A DNA stretch of 33,867 nt. Origin: an uncultured Alteromonadaceae bacterium (lineage in GTDB: Bacteria; Pseudomonadota; Gammaproteobacteria; Enterobacterales; Alteromonadaceae). The position numbers and the translations under genes are program-made. Positions 7,820-18,700 of the stretch are shown piece by piece. Location: assembly GCA_950073835.1 (NCBI GenBank), contig CATMRP010000037.1:1-33867 (forward strand), written 5' to 3'. Position 1 is the stretch's first letter; every line of letters begins with the position of its first letter. The notes under the pieces were generated by a model. It searched no databases. It was not told the DNA's origin and worked only from the letters and a program-made list of their open reading frames with translations.

Positions 7820-9058
7820 TTAACCAGCCTTAGTCAAATTGTGCAAGTTTAGGCAATGCTGTTTAAGCCATTCAGGAAAGCTTTTGACCAAGGACTCATA
7901 GTAATGGTTTGGAAGAATAAATGGGCCTTCACTGTAAAGCCAGCGCGATAAAGAATTTTTCAGGCTGTCGAAATTATTATAGTCAAAGGTAAAAGGCTTG
8001 CCACCGATGGCCTCGTACTCACGGGAAAGCCAACAATCATTTGTACAAATCACGCCCATATTGTCACGCAACATAGCATCCCAGAGAAGGCCTGAAGTTT
8101 TATGGCTATACACTTGAGGATCATAGTGACAAACAATAGCACCAGCCTGATTTAACAGGCACTGGTAGTCGGTATTACTCAGGTAACCAAAGTGACATTG
8201 TAAATTCGAATATTTTTGTAGCAACGCCTGTAACATTGACTCTGCATTCTGAAAATCCCTGATCCCTGGCGATCCAGTATTCAGATGGACAATAAATTCA
8301 ACGGACGGAAAGGCCCGCAGCAACTGCTCCGCGCTCGTTAAGAGAAATTCCAGGCCTTTGTCCTGCTTCACACTACCAGCGTATAATAAGATCGACTTTC
8401 GCTTACTTTTAGCATCAGATTCACTTAATGACGTCTCGTTCCAGGTTACGACGGGGTGGATCTGCACGGGCTGCGTAAACAATTTTTGGTAGCTTTCCAC
8501 AAAATCCATGCAACTGGTTGCCACAATAATCCGTTCGTTTTGCGCAACCGCATGAGACACATAACCCGCTGCCAGTTTAAAGCGCAAAAAGCGTTTAAAC
8601 TCAACGTTATTATCCAATGTATGTAACTGTGAACTGCCTGGGTAAAACATGCCACATAAAACAATTCCGCCAAAGAATTCGGTTTTATATCGCATCAACC
8701 AAATAGCCAGCCCCAACAGATGGAAGCTAAAAAAAGTATGCAACACCAAGGTACTCGAAGGTTCAATGTGCCCCTCATCAAATGCCTTGGTTAACTCTTC
8801 GGCAAAGTCTTCAGCGAGTTGTTGCTCGCGCTCCTTATCAAGAGGCTTTAACCGATTGGTATAACACGGGGTTAAAAAAAATGGCAGGGTACTATCGGGG
8901 ATCAATTGAGCTGCAGTCGTTTGATTTAACTTCATTGCAGCAAGTGTCACTAAACGGCTATTGCCGGTAGACTCAATACAGGTGAAAAGCCCTTCATTCA
9001 CATTAGCATGATGTGAATGAAGATCTTCGAACCCCGGGTCTATAACTACGATGTGCAT
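7820..9058 (-). CDS. GT-B fold glycosyltransferase (family 4-like)
   Basis: This 412-residue protein has an N-terminal half with HSHHANVNEGLF and a C-terminal nucleotide-sugar domain with ILLYAGSVKQDKGLEFLLTS (about residues 223-243), typical of GT4-like enzymes. The usual EGFG-type donor-binding motif is replaced by SHKTSGLLWDAMLRDNMGVI, so the donor cannot be predicted; GDP-fucose or dTDP-rhamnose are natural candidates from the neighbours. Its ATG directly follows the TAA of the 131-residue protein upstream with no gap, so the two are translated together and may act together. Confidence 0.8.
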   Translation of the reverse strand: MHIVVIDPGFEDLHSHHANVNEGLFTCIESTGNSRLVTLAAMKLNQTTAAQLIPDSTLPFFLTPCYTNRLKPLDKEREQQLAEDFAEELTKAFDEGHIEPSSTLVLHTFFSFHLLGLAIWLMRYKTEFFGGIVLCGMFYPGSSQLHTLDNNVEFKRFLRFKLAAGYVSHAVAQNERIIVATSCMDFVESYQKLFTQPVQIHPVVTWNETSLSESDAKSKRKSILLYAGSVKQDKGLEFLLTSAEQLLRAFPSVEFIVHLNTGSPGIRDFQNAESMLQALLQKYSNLQCHFGYLSNTDYQCLLNQAGAIVCHYDPQVYSHKTSGLLWDAMLRDNMGVICTNDCWLSREYEAIGGKPFTFDYNNFDSLKNSLSRWLYSEGPFILPNHYYESLVKSFPEWLKQHCLNLHNLTKAG

Positions 9059-9454
9059 TTAGCGTTTATGTTGTTCTTGCATTGCGGCACTAATAAACTC
9101 AGGAATGGTTAATGGTAACCGGATGACTTTTACTTTGTGATCATCAATCAACACTGACAGTTTATTTTCGCCCGTGTCCAAAGCCCGCCAATTCACCTTT
9201 AAATTAAAACCTTTGCAACCGTTTCCATAGCCCATGTCATGCAGGTCATCCCGGTATTGATTGGCCTTGCCTTCTGCAATCAACTTATCTCCAGAGAACA
9301 ACTTTACGTAACAAGAGCGACAAGATGTATCACCGGCTTTTCGGGCCCACCCGACAAATCCATCTACACCTATGGCGTCAATACTAAAATCCGCATAATG
9401 CTTTTCAACACCCAGCGAATCAATTTTGTTTTTCAGTTTCTTTACTATGCTCAT
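9059..9454 (-). CDS. Stand-alone small domain with GWA-YRxDL-GxGxxGF pattern
   Basis: This 131-residue protein contains a pattern I recognise from the flanks of many bacterial glycosyltransferases and sulfotransferases: VDGFVGWAR (about 29-37), KLFSGDKLIAEGKANQYRDD (52-71), and GYGNGCKGFNLKV (75-87). It probably forms a small beta-sandwich. I know of no assigned function; carbohydrate binding or enzyme dimerisation is a guess. Here the domain is its own gene, with the stop abutting the ATG of the glycosyltransferase downstream, which suggests a split version of a fused arrangement. Confidence 0.65.
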   Translation of the reverse strand: MSIVKKLKNKIDSLGVEKHYADFSIDAIGVDGFVGWARKAGDTSCRSCYVKLFSGDKLIAEGKANQYRDDLHDMGYGNGCKGFNLKVNWRALDTGENKLSVLIDDHKVKVIRLPLTIPEFISAAMQEQHKR

Positions 9455-9489
9455 TGAATTACTTCACTACTGCTTTTTAAGGTATTCAT

Positions 9490-10449
9490 TTACCCGCGAA
9501 AATTATCCTGATTCGCCAGGAACCATTCAAACGCATGAGCCAGGCCATCTTCCAGACTATAAGTATGCTGCCAGCCTAAAGCATGTAGGCGGGAAACATC
9601 CATCAGCTTGCGCGGTGCACCGTCTGGTTTAGTGCTATCCCACACGATGTTTCCTTTGAATCCGGTGACTTTGGCTACGGTCTCCACCAGCTCTTTAATG
9701 GTACAATCTACGCCGGTCCCCACGTTAATATGACTTAACATTGGCTCGGTGTTTTCATCGTAAGTAGCTTTATCCAGCTCCATAACGTGTACGCTGGCGG
9801 CTGCCATGTCGTCTACGTGCAAAAACTCACGCATAGGTTTACCACTGCCCCAGGCAATAACTTCAGCATCGCCACGTTGCGCCGCTTCGTGAAAACGGCG
9901 TAATAAGGCCGGAATAACATGGGAGTTTTCCGGGTGGAAGTTATCATTGGGGCCATACAGATTAGTGGGCATTACCGAGCGGTAATCCCGGCCATACTGG
10001 CGGTTATAGCTTTCGCATAGCTTAATCCCGGCTATTTTCGCAATAGCATAAGGCTCGTTAGTTTCTTCCAGTGTACCGGTTAGCAAGGCTTTTTCGGTCA
10101 TGGGCTGCTCAGCCAGCTTAGGGTAAATACAGCTGGAGCCTAAAAACAGCAGTTTCTGTACATCATTCGCATGGGCCGCGTGAATAATGTTAGCTTCTAT
10201 CATCAGGTTTTCGTAGATGAATTCGGCAGGATACGTATTGTTAGCGTGAATGCCGCCTACTTTCGCGGCCGCTAAATACACTTCATCAATGTTATTCTCG
10301 ACAAAAAACTGCGACACCGCCGCCTGGCTGGTTAAGTCGAGTTCACTGCGGGTACGGGTAATAATGTATACACCACCACGCTGTTCTAAGTTTTTTACAA
10401 TGGCTGCGCCCACCATGCCGCGGTGACCGGCTACGAATACGGTTTTCAT
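9490..10449 (-). CDS. fcl: GDP-L-fucose synthase
   Basis: Fcl (WcaG) epimerises and reduces GDP-4-keto-6-deoxymannose, the product of Gmd, to GDP-L-fucose with NADPH. The 319 residues carry GHRGMVG (8-14), SSCIYP (105-110), catalytic Tyr134 and Lys138 in YAIAK, and [27 protein letters not shown], diagnostic of the family. It lies 109 bp after the GSCFA gene, which itself follows gmd by 245 bp, and 35 bp before the small-domain gene. Confidence 0.96.
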   Translation of the reverse strand: MKTVFVAGHRGMVGAAIVKNLEQRGGVYIITRTRSELDLTSQAAVSQFFVENNIDEVYLAAAKVGGIHANNTYPAEFIYENLMIEANIIHAAHANDVQKLLFLGSSCIYPKLAEQPMTEKALLTGTLEETNEPYAIAKIAGIKLCESYNRQYGRDYRSVMPTNLYGPNDNFHPENSHVIPALLRRFHEAAQRGDAEVIAWGSGKPMREFLHVDDMAAASVHVMELDKATYDENTEPMLSHINVGTGVDCTIKELVETVAKVTGFKGNIVWDSTKPDGAPRKLMDVSRLHALGWQHTYSLEDGLAHAFEWFLANQDNFRG

Positions 10450-10558
10450 CGTTTTTAATTAACCTTTGAGTGTTGTAAACAAGTTTAACGTTAAGCTATT
10501 TTAAAGACTAAACGGATCACCGCTCAATCTCTACAAAAATGAGTGACAAAATGAACGC

Positions 10559-11617
10559 TCACGCTTTCACAATTTGCCCTAAATAAATTTTAGGAGGTTC
10601 ACCTAAGTTTCCATCTCTGGTTTCTAGCACTGATAAATATTCTTTAAAAACATCTTCTGCCGTTTCCGTTCCGTAGTAACAATTGACAAATGCTTTCAAT
10701 ATCTGGGTGACGAGAAATCTTGATACGTGCCTCACGCAACCGTCATCCGTCCCATAGACTGGATACGGTAGATGACATCCCACCCATTTCACAATTTCGA
10801 ACGAAGGCCAGTAATACACATTTGATGGACTATCAGTTTTACTCATGTAATCGTTAATTGCCAAACGTAATGTAGACTTAGAAACGCAGTCAGAAGTAAT
10901 ACAGGATTTACTACTAAAGGTAGCTTTTAAAGGAACCGGAGATACAGTAAATATAATAGATGCATTTGGGTTTATTTGGCGGATCAGCGCTACTATATTC
11001 TCTAAATTTGCCGTATTTTCTTGAACACTAGACAACCTAAAATGATGACGCCCTTCGTTAAATATTTGCTCTGGTACTCCGCGCCAAAAGACCTTTCCGG
11101 ATTCTTTATCTTCCCAGACTTCAGCTAGCCCAAGTGTAAAAACAAAACTGCTAGCGTGCGCGAGTGCATCTTTATATTGTTGCTGTTCGAAACTCGGTTG
11201 CCAATCAACTATTTCTCCGTTGCTGGTTTTACTGTAACCATAGCCCTTTCCGGTTTGCTCACCAGTAATAGCCCAACTAAAAAAATCCAGCAACGCGAAG
11301 GTGTTATTTAACCCGGAAGGGATCCAAAAAGAGTCAGACGACAGCCCCACATCATTCAGAAAATGACGTAGTTCAGCGGCAAAACAAGAACCTATAGCAA
11401 TAACACTGCCGGATTTATCGAGCAAAGGCTCTGCTGGAGCATGCCCTTCCAAACAATATTGATTAATTAGTGATTCAAGCTCGTTAAACTCTGCACTAGT
11501 TGTTGGATACTTTTTCACGTCAGATTGATGCCAACTTCCTTCTCCCCATGAAGCAGGGCCACTGCCATCTCTGACCGCAGCTAAACTACCTAATTCTCTT
11601 TCCTCTGAATTTTTCAT
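10559..11617 (-). CDS. GSCFA-family SGNH-like protein
   Basis: This 352-residue protein has the name-giving motif IGSCFA at residues 75-80, followed by LGLAEVW, FTVSPVPLKATF and a late DDGCVRHVS segment that supplies a D...H pair. GSCFA belongs to the SGNH/GDSL hydrolase superfamily, in which the early Ser and late Asp-His form the active site. In a polysaccharide locus it could add or remove acyl groups. There is no signal peptide, so it should be cytoplasmic. It sits between gmd and fcl, breaking what is usually a contiguous GDP-fucose pair. The family call is firm; the substrate is unknown. Confidence 0.82.
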   Translation of the reverse strand: MKNSEERELGSLAAVRDGSGPASWGEGSWHQSDVKKYPTTSAEFNELESLINQYCLEGHAPAEPLLDKSGSVIAIGSCFAAELRHFLNDVGLSSDSFWIPSGLNNTFALLDFFSWAITGEQTGKGYGYSKTSNGEIVDWQPSFEQQQYKDALAHASSFVFTLGLAEVWEDKESGKVFWRGVPEQIFNEGRHHFRLSSVQENTANLENIVALIRQINPNASIIFTVSPVPLKATFSSKSCITSDCVSKSTLRLAINDYMSKTDSPSNVYYWPSFEIVKWVGCHLPYPVYGTDDGCVRHVSRFLVTQILKAFVNCYYGTETAEDVFKEYLSVLETRDGNLGEPPKIYLGQIVKA

Positions 11618-11829
11618 AGTTCGTTCTCTTTTACGTGAAGTAACTTCTCACTATAACTGGTTTGGTAACGACTTTTTTGTAATTCGCGCTTGCCATAGTC
11701 TCAAAATTACTCAGGCTGCTGCTAATTTTTGTTGCGAGTTCGTTGACTTAGGGGGAAGTTTGCATTTGCCGAAATTCATCAATTATTTTTATGATGACTA
11801 AACAACAAGCTGGTGTGATCTACATACTA

Positions 11830-11854
11830 ATTGGGGAGCATTTCGCTCCCCAAT
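11830..11854 (-). terminator. Hairpin after gmd
   Basis: ATTGGGGAGC (11830-11839) pairs perfectly with GCTCCCCAAT (11845-11854) across a 5-base loop, nine bases past the gmd stop. The following minus-strand bases are only moderately T-rich (TAGTATGT), so termination may be partial. It separates the gmd transcript from the GSCFA-fcl unit. Confidence 0.65.
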
Positions 11855-11862
11855 GAGTCATG

Positions 11863-12984
11863 CTATTCTTTCGCTACTGCTACAGAATAACCGTGCTCCT
11901 TAAGCAATGCATGTTGCTTGGCCTTTTGCAGATCGCCTTCCACCATTTCGGCACACATTTCTTCAACAGTGATTTCTGGTACCCAGCCAAGCTTTTCTTT
12001 CGCTTTAGCAGGATCGCCGAGCAGGGTTTCAACTTCTGCAGGGCGGAAGTAGCGTGGATCCACTTTAACGATCACATCGCCTACGCTAACGCCAGGTGCA
12101 TTATCACCTTCAACCGCAGTAACAGTAGCGATTTCATCTACACCTTCACCGCTGAATTCAACGATAATGCCCGCTTCTTTACAGCTCATGCGAACAAATT
12201 CACGAACAGAAATTTGTTTGCCAGTTGCGATAACAAAATCTTCTGCGTGATCTTGCTGCAACATCATCCACTGCATACGCACGTAATCTTTAGCATGGCC
12301 CCAGTCACGCAGCGCATCCATATTGCCAAGGTACAAACACTTCTCAAGCCCCTGAGCAATATTTGCCACAGCACGAGTGATTTTGCGCGTTACAAAGGTT
12401 TCACCACGACGTGGGGATTCATGGTTAAACAAAATACCGTTACAAGCATACATACCGTAAGATTCACGATAGTTTACTGTAATCCAGTAGGCATACATTT
12501 TCGCTACGGCATAAGGCGAACGCGGGTAAAACGGCGTTGTTTCTTTTTGCGGGATTTCCTGCACTAAACCATAAAGTTCTGAAGTAGACGCTTGATAGAA
12601 ACGGGTTTTCTTTTCCAGCCCCAAGAAACGGATTGCTTCCAGTAAACGCAGTGTACCAATAGCATCAACATCCGCCGTGTACTCTGGTGCTTCAAAAGAT
12701 ACAGCAACGTGAGACTGTGCACCTAAGTTATAAACTTCATCCGGCTGCACTTCCTGCAAAATACGGGTGAGGTTAGAAGTATCCGTTAAATCACCATAGT
12801 GCAGGTGAAACTTAGGGTTTTCGTTATGAGGATCTTCATAGATATGATCAACACGCTCGGTGTTGAACAATGACGCACGACGCTTAATACCGTGTACTTC
12901 GTATCCTTTTTCTAATAAAAATTCGGCTAAATAGGAGCCGTCCTGGCCGGTTACACCGGTAATAAGTGCTTTTTTCATATTCAT
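11863..12984 (-). CDS. gmd: GDP-mannose 4,6-dehydratase
   Basis: Gmd turns GDP-D-mannose into GDP-4-keto-6-deoxymannose, the first committed step to GDP-L-fucose. The 373 residues include GVTGQDG (10-16), [17 protein letters not shown] (133-139), the catalytic Tyr158 and Lys162 pair in YAVAK, and [16 protein letters not shown], all canonical. It starts seven bases after the alpha/beta hydrolase gene and shares its transcript. Base composition returns here to that of the rml genes after the AT-rich block upstream. An in-frame ATG at the third codon is an alternative start. Confidence 0.97.
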   Translation of the reverse strand: MNMKKALITGVTGQDGSYLAEFLLEKGYEVHGIKRRASLFNTERVDHIYEDPHNENPKFHLHYGDLTDTSNLTRILQEVQPDEVYNLGAQSHVAVSFEAPEYTADVDAIGTLRLLEAIRFLGLEKKTRFYQASTSELYGLVQEIPQKETTPFYPRSPYAVAKMYAYWITVNYRESYGMYACNGILFNHESPRRGETFVTRKITRAVANIAQGLEKCLYLGNMDALRDWGHAKDYVRMQWMMLQQDHAEDFVIATGKQISVREFVRMSCKEAGIIVEFSGEGVDEIATVTAVEGDNAPGVSVGDVIVKVDPRYFRPAEVETLLGDPAKAKEKLGWVPEITVEEMCAEMVEGDLQKAKQHALLKEHGYSVAVAKE

Positions 12985-12991
12985 TCTCGTT

Positions 12992-13645
12992 TTAGCCTTG
13001 GACTATTTTCAGAAGCTGGTCAGAATCTCTTAAGCTTCCTACCAAATTATGTCCACCGCTTTCATGTTCGATAATACTAATAGAATTATAATTCGCTAAA
13101 TTCCAAGCATGTTTCAGATCAAGCAAATCATCTTTGGCAACATGTATTTCGCAATTTGTTCGATTTGACTCTTCAACAATAGTCTTTAAATCTTTATATG
13201 GAGAATTTTCTATTATGTTTTTTACCTTTTTAATCTGAGCCTCCCAACGAAAGTCTTTATGCTCAAGCCGCAAGTCAGAAGAGATAAAAGTTTGAGGATT
13301 AAACGCTACAGCTCTACCAACGCCCAAAACTAACTGGGACAATAATGCAGCGTACCCTCCCATAGAATTACCTACAAATGTAATTTTATCAAAGCTTCTT
13401 AAAGAACAAATTTTTCCAATTTCTTCAATAAACTGCTCAATATTACCATCATCTTTTAAACCTTTATGATACCAGGCTTGATTCATGTCTCTTATAAAAA
13501 CGCGGGATGCGTCTAGAACCCCGGAAGACTTATAAAACTCAAACTTTGGAAGATAAAGCCCTCCGGATATGCCACCAAAAAACACAAACAAACTTTCACT
13601 ATCATTTAACTCAAAGCTTATTGCTTCTTCATCTTTTATACTCAT
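12992..13645 (-). CDS. Alpha/beta hydrolase-like protein
   Basis: From ATG 13645 this is a 217-residue protein. It has a nucleophile elbow GNSMGG (92-97, Ser94), a late acidic stretch [14 protein letters not shown], and a C-terminal GGHNL that could supply the catalytic His. [11 protein letters not shown] near the start resembles an oxyanion-hole strand. The frame extends further upstream but offers only a TTG there, so I use the ATG, although its Shine-Dalgarno (AGGG) is distant. It may be an esterase or acyltransferase acting on the polysaccharide; no specific family is recognised. The gene is AT-rich, like its upstream neighbours and unlike gmd. Confidence 0.7.
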   Translation of the reverse strand: MSIKDEEAISFELNDSESLFVFFGGISGGLYLPKFEFYKSSGVLDASRVFIRDMNQAWYHKGLKDDGNIEQFIEEIGKICSLRSFDKITFVGNSMGGYAALLSQLVLGVGRAVAFNPQTFISSDLRLEHKDFRWEAQIKKVKNIIENSPYKDLKTIVEESNRTNCEIHVAKDDLLDLKHAWNLANYNSISIIEHESGGHNLVGSLRDSDQLLKIVQG

Positions 13646-13767
13646 AAATAGTATTACCCTATGGTTAACTACAAACTTATTCTTATCACCACAAGTTAAG
13701 AAGCCATCAACCAATTTAATTCAAATAAGAAGACATATAGACCACTTTAGACTGACTTTTTTAATCA

Positions 13768-14781
13768 TTACTTTATGGTTAGCCCTTTCAATTTGTTGAA
13801 TAAATCCCAATTTAAATTATTATCAACAACCTCCACTATATTTTTTGGATAGGAAATTTTTGAAGATGAAATATCATCTATATTTCTTTCGAATGACTTT
13901 TTCATTATTTCAGTGTAAGTGACTGTTAAAAAATTAAGAAGCTTGATATAGATCTCTTCAGAAGTAAAAACGTCATCAAAGTCAACTACAACAAGCGACT
14001 CTTGCCATACAGAATTTTTCATTTCTAGTACACGTTCCATATTAATATTCATTTCTTCGCATGCCGCTAAAGCTCCTTTATGCATATTCCAGTCATTGGA
14101 ATTATTTAAAGAAGCCCTGCTAGCTCTTTTTTCATAACTAGCAGCTATTGAATATGGACACCGTACTATATATATCAACTTTAATTCTTCTGGTTTAAAT
14201 TGATGAAAAGTTTGATGTTGGCTTAAATTAAAAGATGGTCTTTTATCGCCGATATATTTTAATTTTTCAAACTTCTTAGAGCCTAGCAAATTCAAGTTTT
14301 TTTCCGAATGAACCCCTTTAATTGAACTAACAAAATCTGGTTCGAACATTTGTGGAGCGTATCCAAACTTATGATTAAAAGCCTCGACAAATAGACATAT
14401 TTCTTCAGATTCATTTAAAAGCCTTCCCAGCGCACTGGTTCCAGACCTAGGAGGCCCACCAACAAAAAGATAGCTCACATTTTCTTTTTGTCTTTTGGAG
14501 TTTGTTTGTTTTCCACTTGAAAAAATATCATTTCCGGGAAGAAAATCCTTTAGTTGATTAAAAATGCGAAACTTTAAATCATAATAACCCTCTGATTCGC
14601 TAACCCTCTCCACTGAAAATTTAATAGAGTTATCAATAGCCCATGCTAAATTTTTTACAGCTTTCTTGATACCCTGGTCACACAAATAGCGTAAATCAGA
14701 TTGCTTTAACAAAAATTGATTTTCTTCAATATATTTGTATATCTCAGCTATAGTCATCTTGCTTATTGACAATTTATCCAT
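13768..14781 (-). CDS. Sulfotransferase, Sulfotransfer_3-like
   Basis: This 337-residue protein has the phosphosulfate-binding loop GGPPRSGTSALGRLL (PRSGTS at 111-116) and a 3'-phosphate motif YIVRCPYSIAASY (about 204-216). GDKRPSF before it also fits the family. The first 95 residues are an extra helical region of unknown role. I start at ATG 14781; the frame has a TTG and GTG just upstream. Codons are strongly AT-rich, with many AAA, ATT and TTA, unlike the rml and gmd genes. It stands 122 bp before the hydrolase and 224 bp after the next sulfotransferase, each gap large enough for its own promoter. Confidence 0.82.
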   Translation of the reverse strand: MDKLSISKMTIAEIYKYIEENQFLLKQSDLRYLCDQGIKKAVKNLAWAIDNSIKFSVERVSESEGYYDLKFRIFNQLKDFLPGNDIFSSGKQTNSKRQKENVSYLFVGGPPRSGTSALGRLLNESEEICLFVEAFNHKFGYAPQMFEPDFVSSIKGVHSEKNLNLLGSKKFEKLKYIGDKRPSFNLSQHQTFHQFKPEELKLIYIVRCPYSIAASYEKRASRASLNNSNDWNMHKGALAACEEMNINMERVLEMKNSVWQESLVVVDFDDVFTSEEIYIKLLNFLTVTYTEIMKKSFERNIDDISSSKISYPKNIVEVVDNNLNWDLFNKLKGLTIK

Positions 14782-15005
14782 CACCAACTCTTTTTTTGAA
14801 AATTTTCTACCGTCATAATTATTTTATTTAACAGTCTCTTGATTTCAATCCGAAATTTTTATGACCAGATGCTATCTAAATATCGATCTCAATGAACATA
14901 CAAGTCACATCAACTTCACTTCAATAGCATGCCAAAAACGCAATAGATAAAAAGCATAACATTACCGCTCACCATAAGTCAGAAATCAAATATCCCATTT
15001 TAAAA

Positions 15006-15734
15006 TTAAAGATACCCTAACACCTCTAATTCACTTTTGTACCTTTCTTCATATAAAGAAACCTGCTTTGATGTTAGAAATTCTTCGTAATTACGTTTTT
15101 TTGATTTCCAATAAAAATTACCTCCTGAGTTTTTTGTTTTATCATCGACACTTGAAAATAAGTCAGTCGCACATGAAATCCTCGTACCAAGCACATCAGA
15201 AAAAAACTTTTCGAAATAACTATTTCTTTCATCATATAAATTTTCATACTTGAGTAATATTGAATTAGGCAATCCTTTTACGTGATCCATGTATTTGTAA
15301 TAATTAGATAATTTACCTAGCAGACCATCAAAGTAACCAGAACCACTTTCAGTTAAGAACTGATGAAAATATAAGTCTAACTGACCATTACCTTTAAGAT
15401 CTTCTACCGTGACAGCCTTCCCATCAAAATATTTCTCATCCCACCCATTGATATAAAAATAATTAAGACTACTTAGAAAGACATCTAGTGGATGCCGATA
15501 AATAACTACAATTGTATCAGGGCCTATCGCTTTTACGTTGGGCACATGAGATTTATAAAAACCAAATTCTTGGTTTTCACAAGCTACCGGTTTAATAAAA
15601 CGTTCTGTTTCACTATGTCTTTGATGAAAATCCGGAATATCGACATGGATATTTAGTTCGAAATGTTTGCTTAACAAATGACGAAGCCAAGTGTTGCCAC
15701 ATTTTGGGTAGCTAGCCAGTTCAATTTTCTTCAT
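15006..15734 (-). CDS. Sulfotransferase, Sulfotransfer_1-like
   Basis: This 242-residue protein begins with the cytosolic-type PAPS loop SYPKCGNTWLR (8-18), has YKSHVPN, and a clear 3'-phosphate motif IYRHPLDVFLSSLNYF (78-93). The C-terminal NFYWKSKKRNYEEFLTSKQ segment resembles the family's RKGxxGDWK-like PAPS-binding tail in position but not in exact sequence. It starts 12 bp after the large glycosyltransferase gene, so it is probably the last gene of that operon. It belongs to a different subfamily from the other sulfotransferases here, which implies a different acceptor position. Confidence 0.86.
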   Translation of the reverse strand: MKKIELASYPKCGNTWLRHLLSKHFELNIHVDIPDFHQRHSETERFIKPVACENQEFGFYKSHVPNVKAIGPDTIVVIYRHPLDVFLSSLNYFYINGWDEKYFDGKAVTVEDLKGNGQLDLYFHQFLTESGSGYFDGLLGKLSNYYKYMDHVKGLPNSILLKYENLYDERNSYFEKFFSDVLGTRISCATDLFSSVDDKTKNSGGNFYWKSKKRNYEEFLTSKQVSLYEERYKSELEVLGYL

Positions 15735-15746
15735 TTTTTAATTTCT

Positions 15747-18700
15747 CTAAAAACAGTTATTTAAGTAATTTTTTGCAGCAACTTCTAATGGCCAAGTCTT
15801 TTCTGAATATAACCTTGGAAAATCACCTATTCTATTGTTATTCAAAGCGATATTTATCACTTCTGCCATTTTTTGAACATCTATACTTTCTATAATATTT
15901 CCTGTGACATTATCTATAACAGCGTCTTTTACACCGCCTGCATCAAACGCAATTACCTTCGTATTACAGCTGCTGGATTCTAGGATAACATTAGGTAAAT
16001 TATCCTCTAAGCTTGGGAGCACAGTTACGTCCGCTGCGCTATACCCTACGGCAAGTTTCCACTCCTCGTCAATGTGCCCAAGTGCTGTAAATGGTATCGG
16101 AAGCTTTTTAGTTTCCTCTGTCGCATGGCCAAACATTAATACATGCAAATCGTCTCTTTTACTAGCCAGTATTTGGGCAACTTCCATTAGCTCTTTGAAG
16201 CCTTTTCTACGTTCTCCGTGACTCTGGCAGGTGAATAGTAGAATCTTTTTATCTTGCGGTAAGTTAAAGAAGCTTCTCGCATGTGCTTTTCCGGTAGGCT
16301 GAAAAACGTTTGTATCGAGGCCATTACGAATAACCTTAACCGGTTTATTCCTGAAAGCCTGGCTTTGTTTCGCGCAATCTGCCAGCCATTGGCTTGGGGA
16401 GACAATTGTAAGGTCTTTGTCTTTCCAGCGTTGTACTTTTTCTTTTAACACTTCAGATGGAAAAGACTTCTTAGGATCACTTAACTGTGGGCAATCGCTA
16501 CAATCGTTAGTGTAACCAATACATCCGTTTGAGTAGTGGCAACCTCCCGTAAACGGTGCCATATCATGTAAGGTCCAGATGACTTTTTTGCCAAAACTTA
16601 AAATATAGTCAATGACTTCTACAGAGAGAAACATCTGTACCCAATGAAGGTTTATTACATCGAAGTAACGTAAAAACTCTACTTGCTCTTTGGTTAAGCT
16701 CGGATACAACTGATTAGAGAAAAATGTGCTACCTTCATGAGTAAAGTTTCTATCAAGGCTCAGAGAGGCCTCATAAAGCTTTTGTTGCTCCTGGTTTAAC
16801 TCTAACTTGTAATCAGCGTCGTGTAATCTTGGTGAAAAACTAATGCAGCTTACATCTACGCCTTGCTGTCGCAACCCCTTTGCTAATCGTACAGCGGCAA
16901 TACCAGCTCCGCCTTCAGTATAAGTTGCTAACACAGCATACTTAATTTTTTTAGCGGGCACATGCACAGGCAAAAGCTTTTGTTTGGTTTTACCCTCATC
17001 CTCACAGACTGAAGATAATGATTCGATATAAGCATTTACTGTATAGTTTCTTGCAGCTTGAGCTGCCGCAGTCCCGTATTGTCTCAATAAGTTACTATCA
17101 TTACAAAGCTTTAGGAGTGCTTCGGCCATGCTATCAATGCGGCTCCCTGACTCGATTAATAACCCACTTTGTTCGTGAGAAACGAGGTTTTTAACACCTT
17201 CACAGTCTTTAAAGGCAATTACCGGCAAGCAAAAAGACATTGCCTCAAGAGCCGTTAAACCAAAGCCTTCAAACAATGACGGAAAGGCAAACACGTCCCC
17301 CGTTGGGTATATATTGTGTATATCCTTGCGAGCCCCCATCAAAATTTCTTCTGGGTTTAAGCCATTCTCTACACACTGTTGTTCCAGCTCTTTGAGGAGA
17401 GGGCCTTCGCCATAGATTTTAAGCTTCCAGCCTGGTAAACGGTTGGTAATTTTTGCAAACGCGCTAATTAGCGTTTTATGATCTTTTTGTTGTGAAAGTC
17501 TGCCGACTGACAGAATAACTTTTGACTCTTCGGCTTTTTGATGCGTTTTTGCTTTTGCAAAAATTTCTTCAGAAAGAAAATTGGGTAACACGAAGCATTT
17601 GTTCTGAAAAACTTCAGGTACTTGCTGTGTAAACTCGTCAAAAAGAACACCGACTCTGTCCGCTTTCTCAAGTGCGACCAAACGCATGTATCTTTCCATT
17701 TTTGATTCTGCAGGATACAAAGGCGAATAGAATTTGAACTCAGGAGCATTATGTAAAGACGCTATATGTAACGTATTATCATTTTCTTTGCGGCCTAATA
17801 ACGTATACGGATACGTTGAAGGCATGTGTGAAATCACCACGTCAAACTGGTGATGATGGAAAAATCCCGCATATATTTGCGATCGCCAAAAATGCGGGCT
17901 TTTTTTCCACTCATCAAAATCTGCTTTTGTTGGTTGATAATCAAGCTTGTCAAAATCTCTACCGCCATATTTCTCGAAAGAAATATCTATTTGGTCGGCT
18001 GGCATTAGGTACTGATTTTTGTAAGGGAAGATGGCTAAATCGATTACAGGGATATCCGGGTGTAACTTATAATAAGACTCCCCTGCCATACCAAAGCACT
18101 GAACGACAGTCACTGCGTGCCCTTGCTCAAACAATTTGTTAGCAGACTCTACTGCAATCCGTTCAGCACCACCTGATGCATTGGTGAGATAATTTAAAGC
18201 AATACAGATCTTAAGCTTATCGCCTTTATCTTTTTCCGCTGGCTTAATTCGTCCGCAGAGCGGCTTCTTACGATTTTCTAATGACATGAACATTGCTTTA
18301 TGAAGCAATGAGTCTGTCTCTAATGCTTTAACAAGATATTTATCGACAGCCTGATCGTCTACTGTGTAACCATGCCAGTTTTTATAGTATTTAAGCCCAT
18401 ATAAAAACTCAAAGAAGTCCTGTTCCAGTTCTCCGAAGCAAAATTCAAGAACTCTGCGGTTTTCCCTAATACCAACTTCTTCGTTAAAAGACGTGCCTCC
18501 CGGCATCATTACTAAAATATTCTTTTGCAACGGCCCTGCTTTAAAGCCCGCGAAAAAGCTTCTGACAAATAGGTGGTAATCTGCAGCTAACCGGTAAGAT
18601 TCATCGTATCCTTGCAGATAGTCATAACAATCCTTATGTAAAAATAAGGTTTCATGGCCTCCAGGCACACCTTCTACCAACATAGCCTCAGACCATGGTT

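Noticed and set aside
11860..12567. 235-codon plus-strand frame opposite gmd
   Set aside because: It is fully antisense to a canonical gmd gene; the Phe/His/Arg-rich translation has no recognisable domain.
13646..13714. Upstream extension of the alpha/beta hydrolase
   Set aside because: The extension would need a TTG start without a Shine-Dalgarno; ATG 13645 is preferred.
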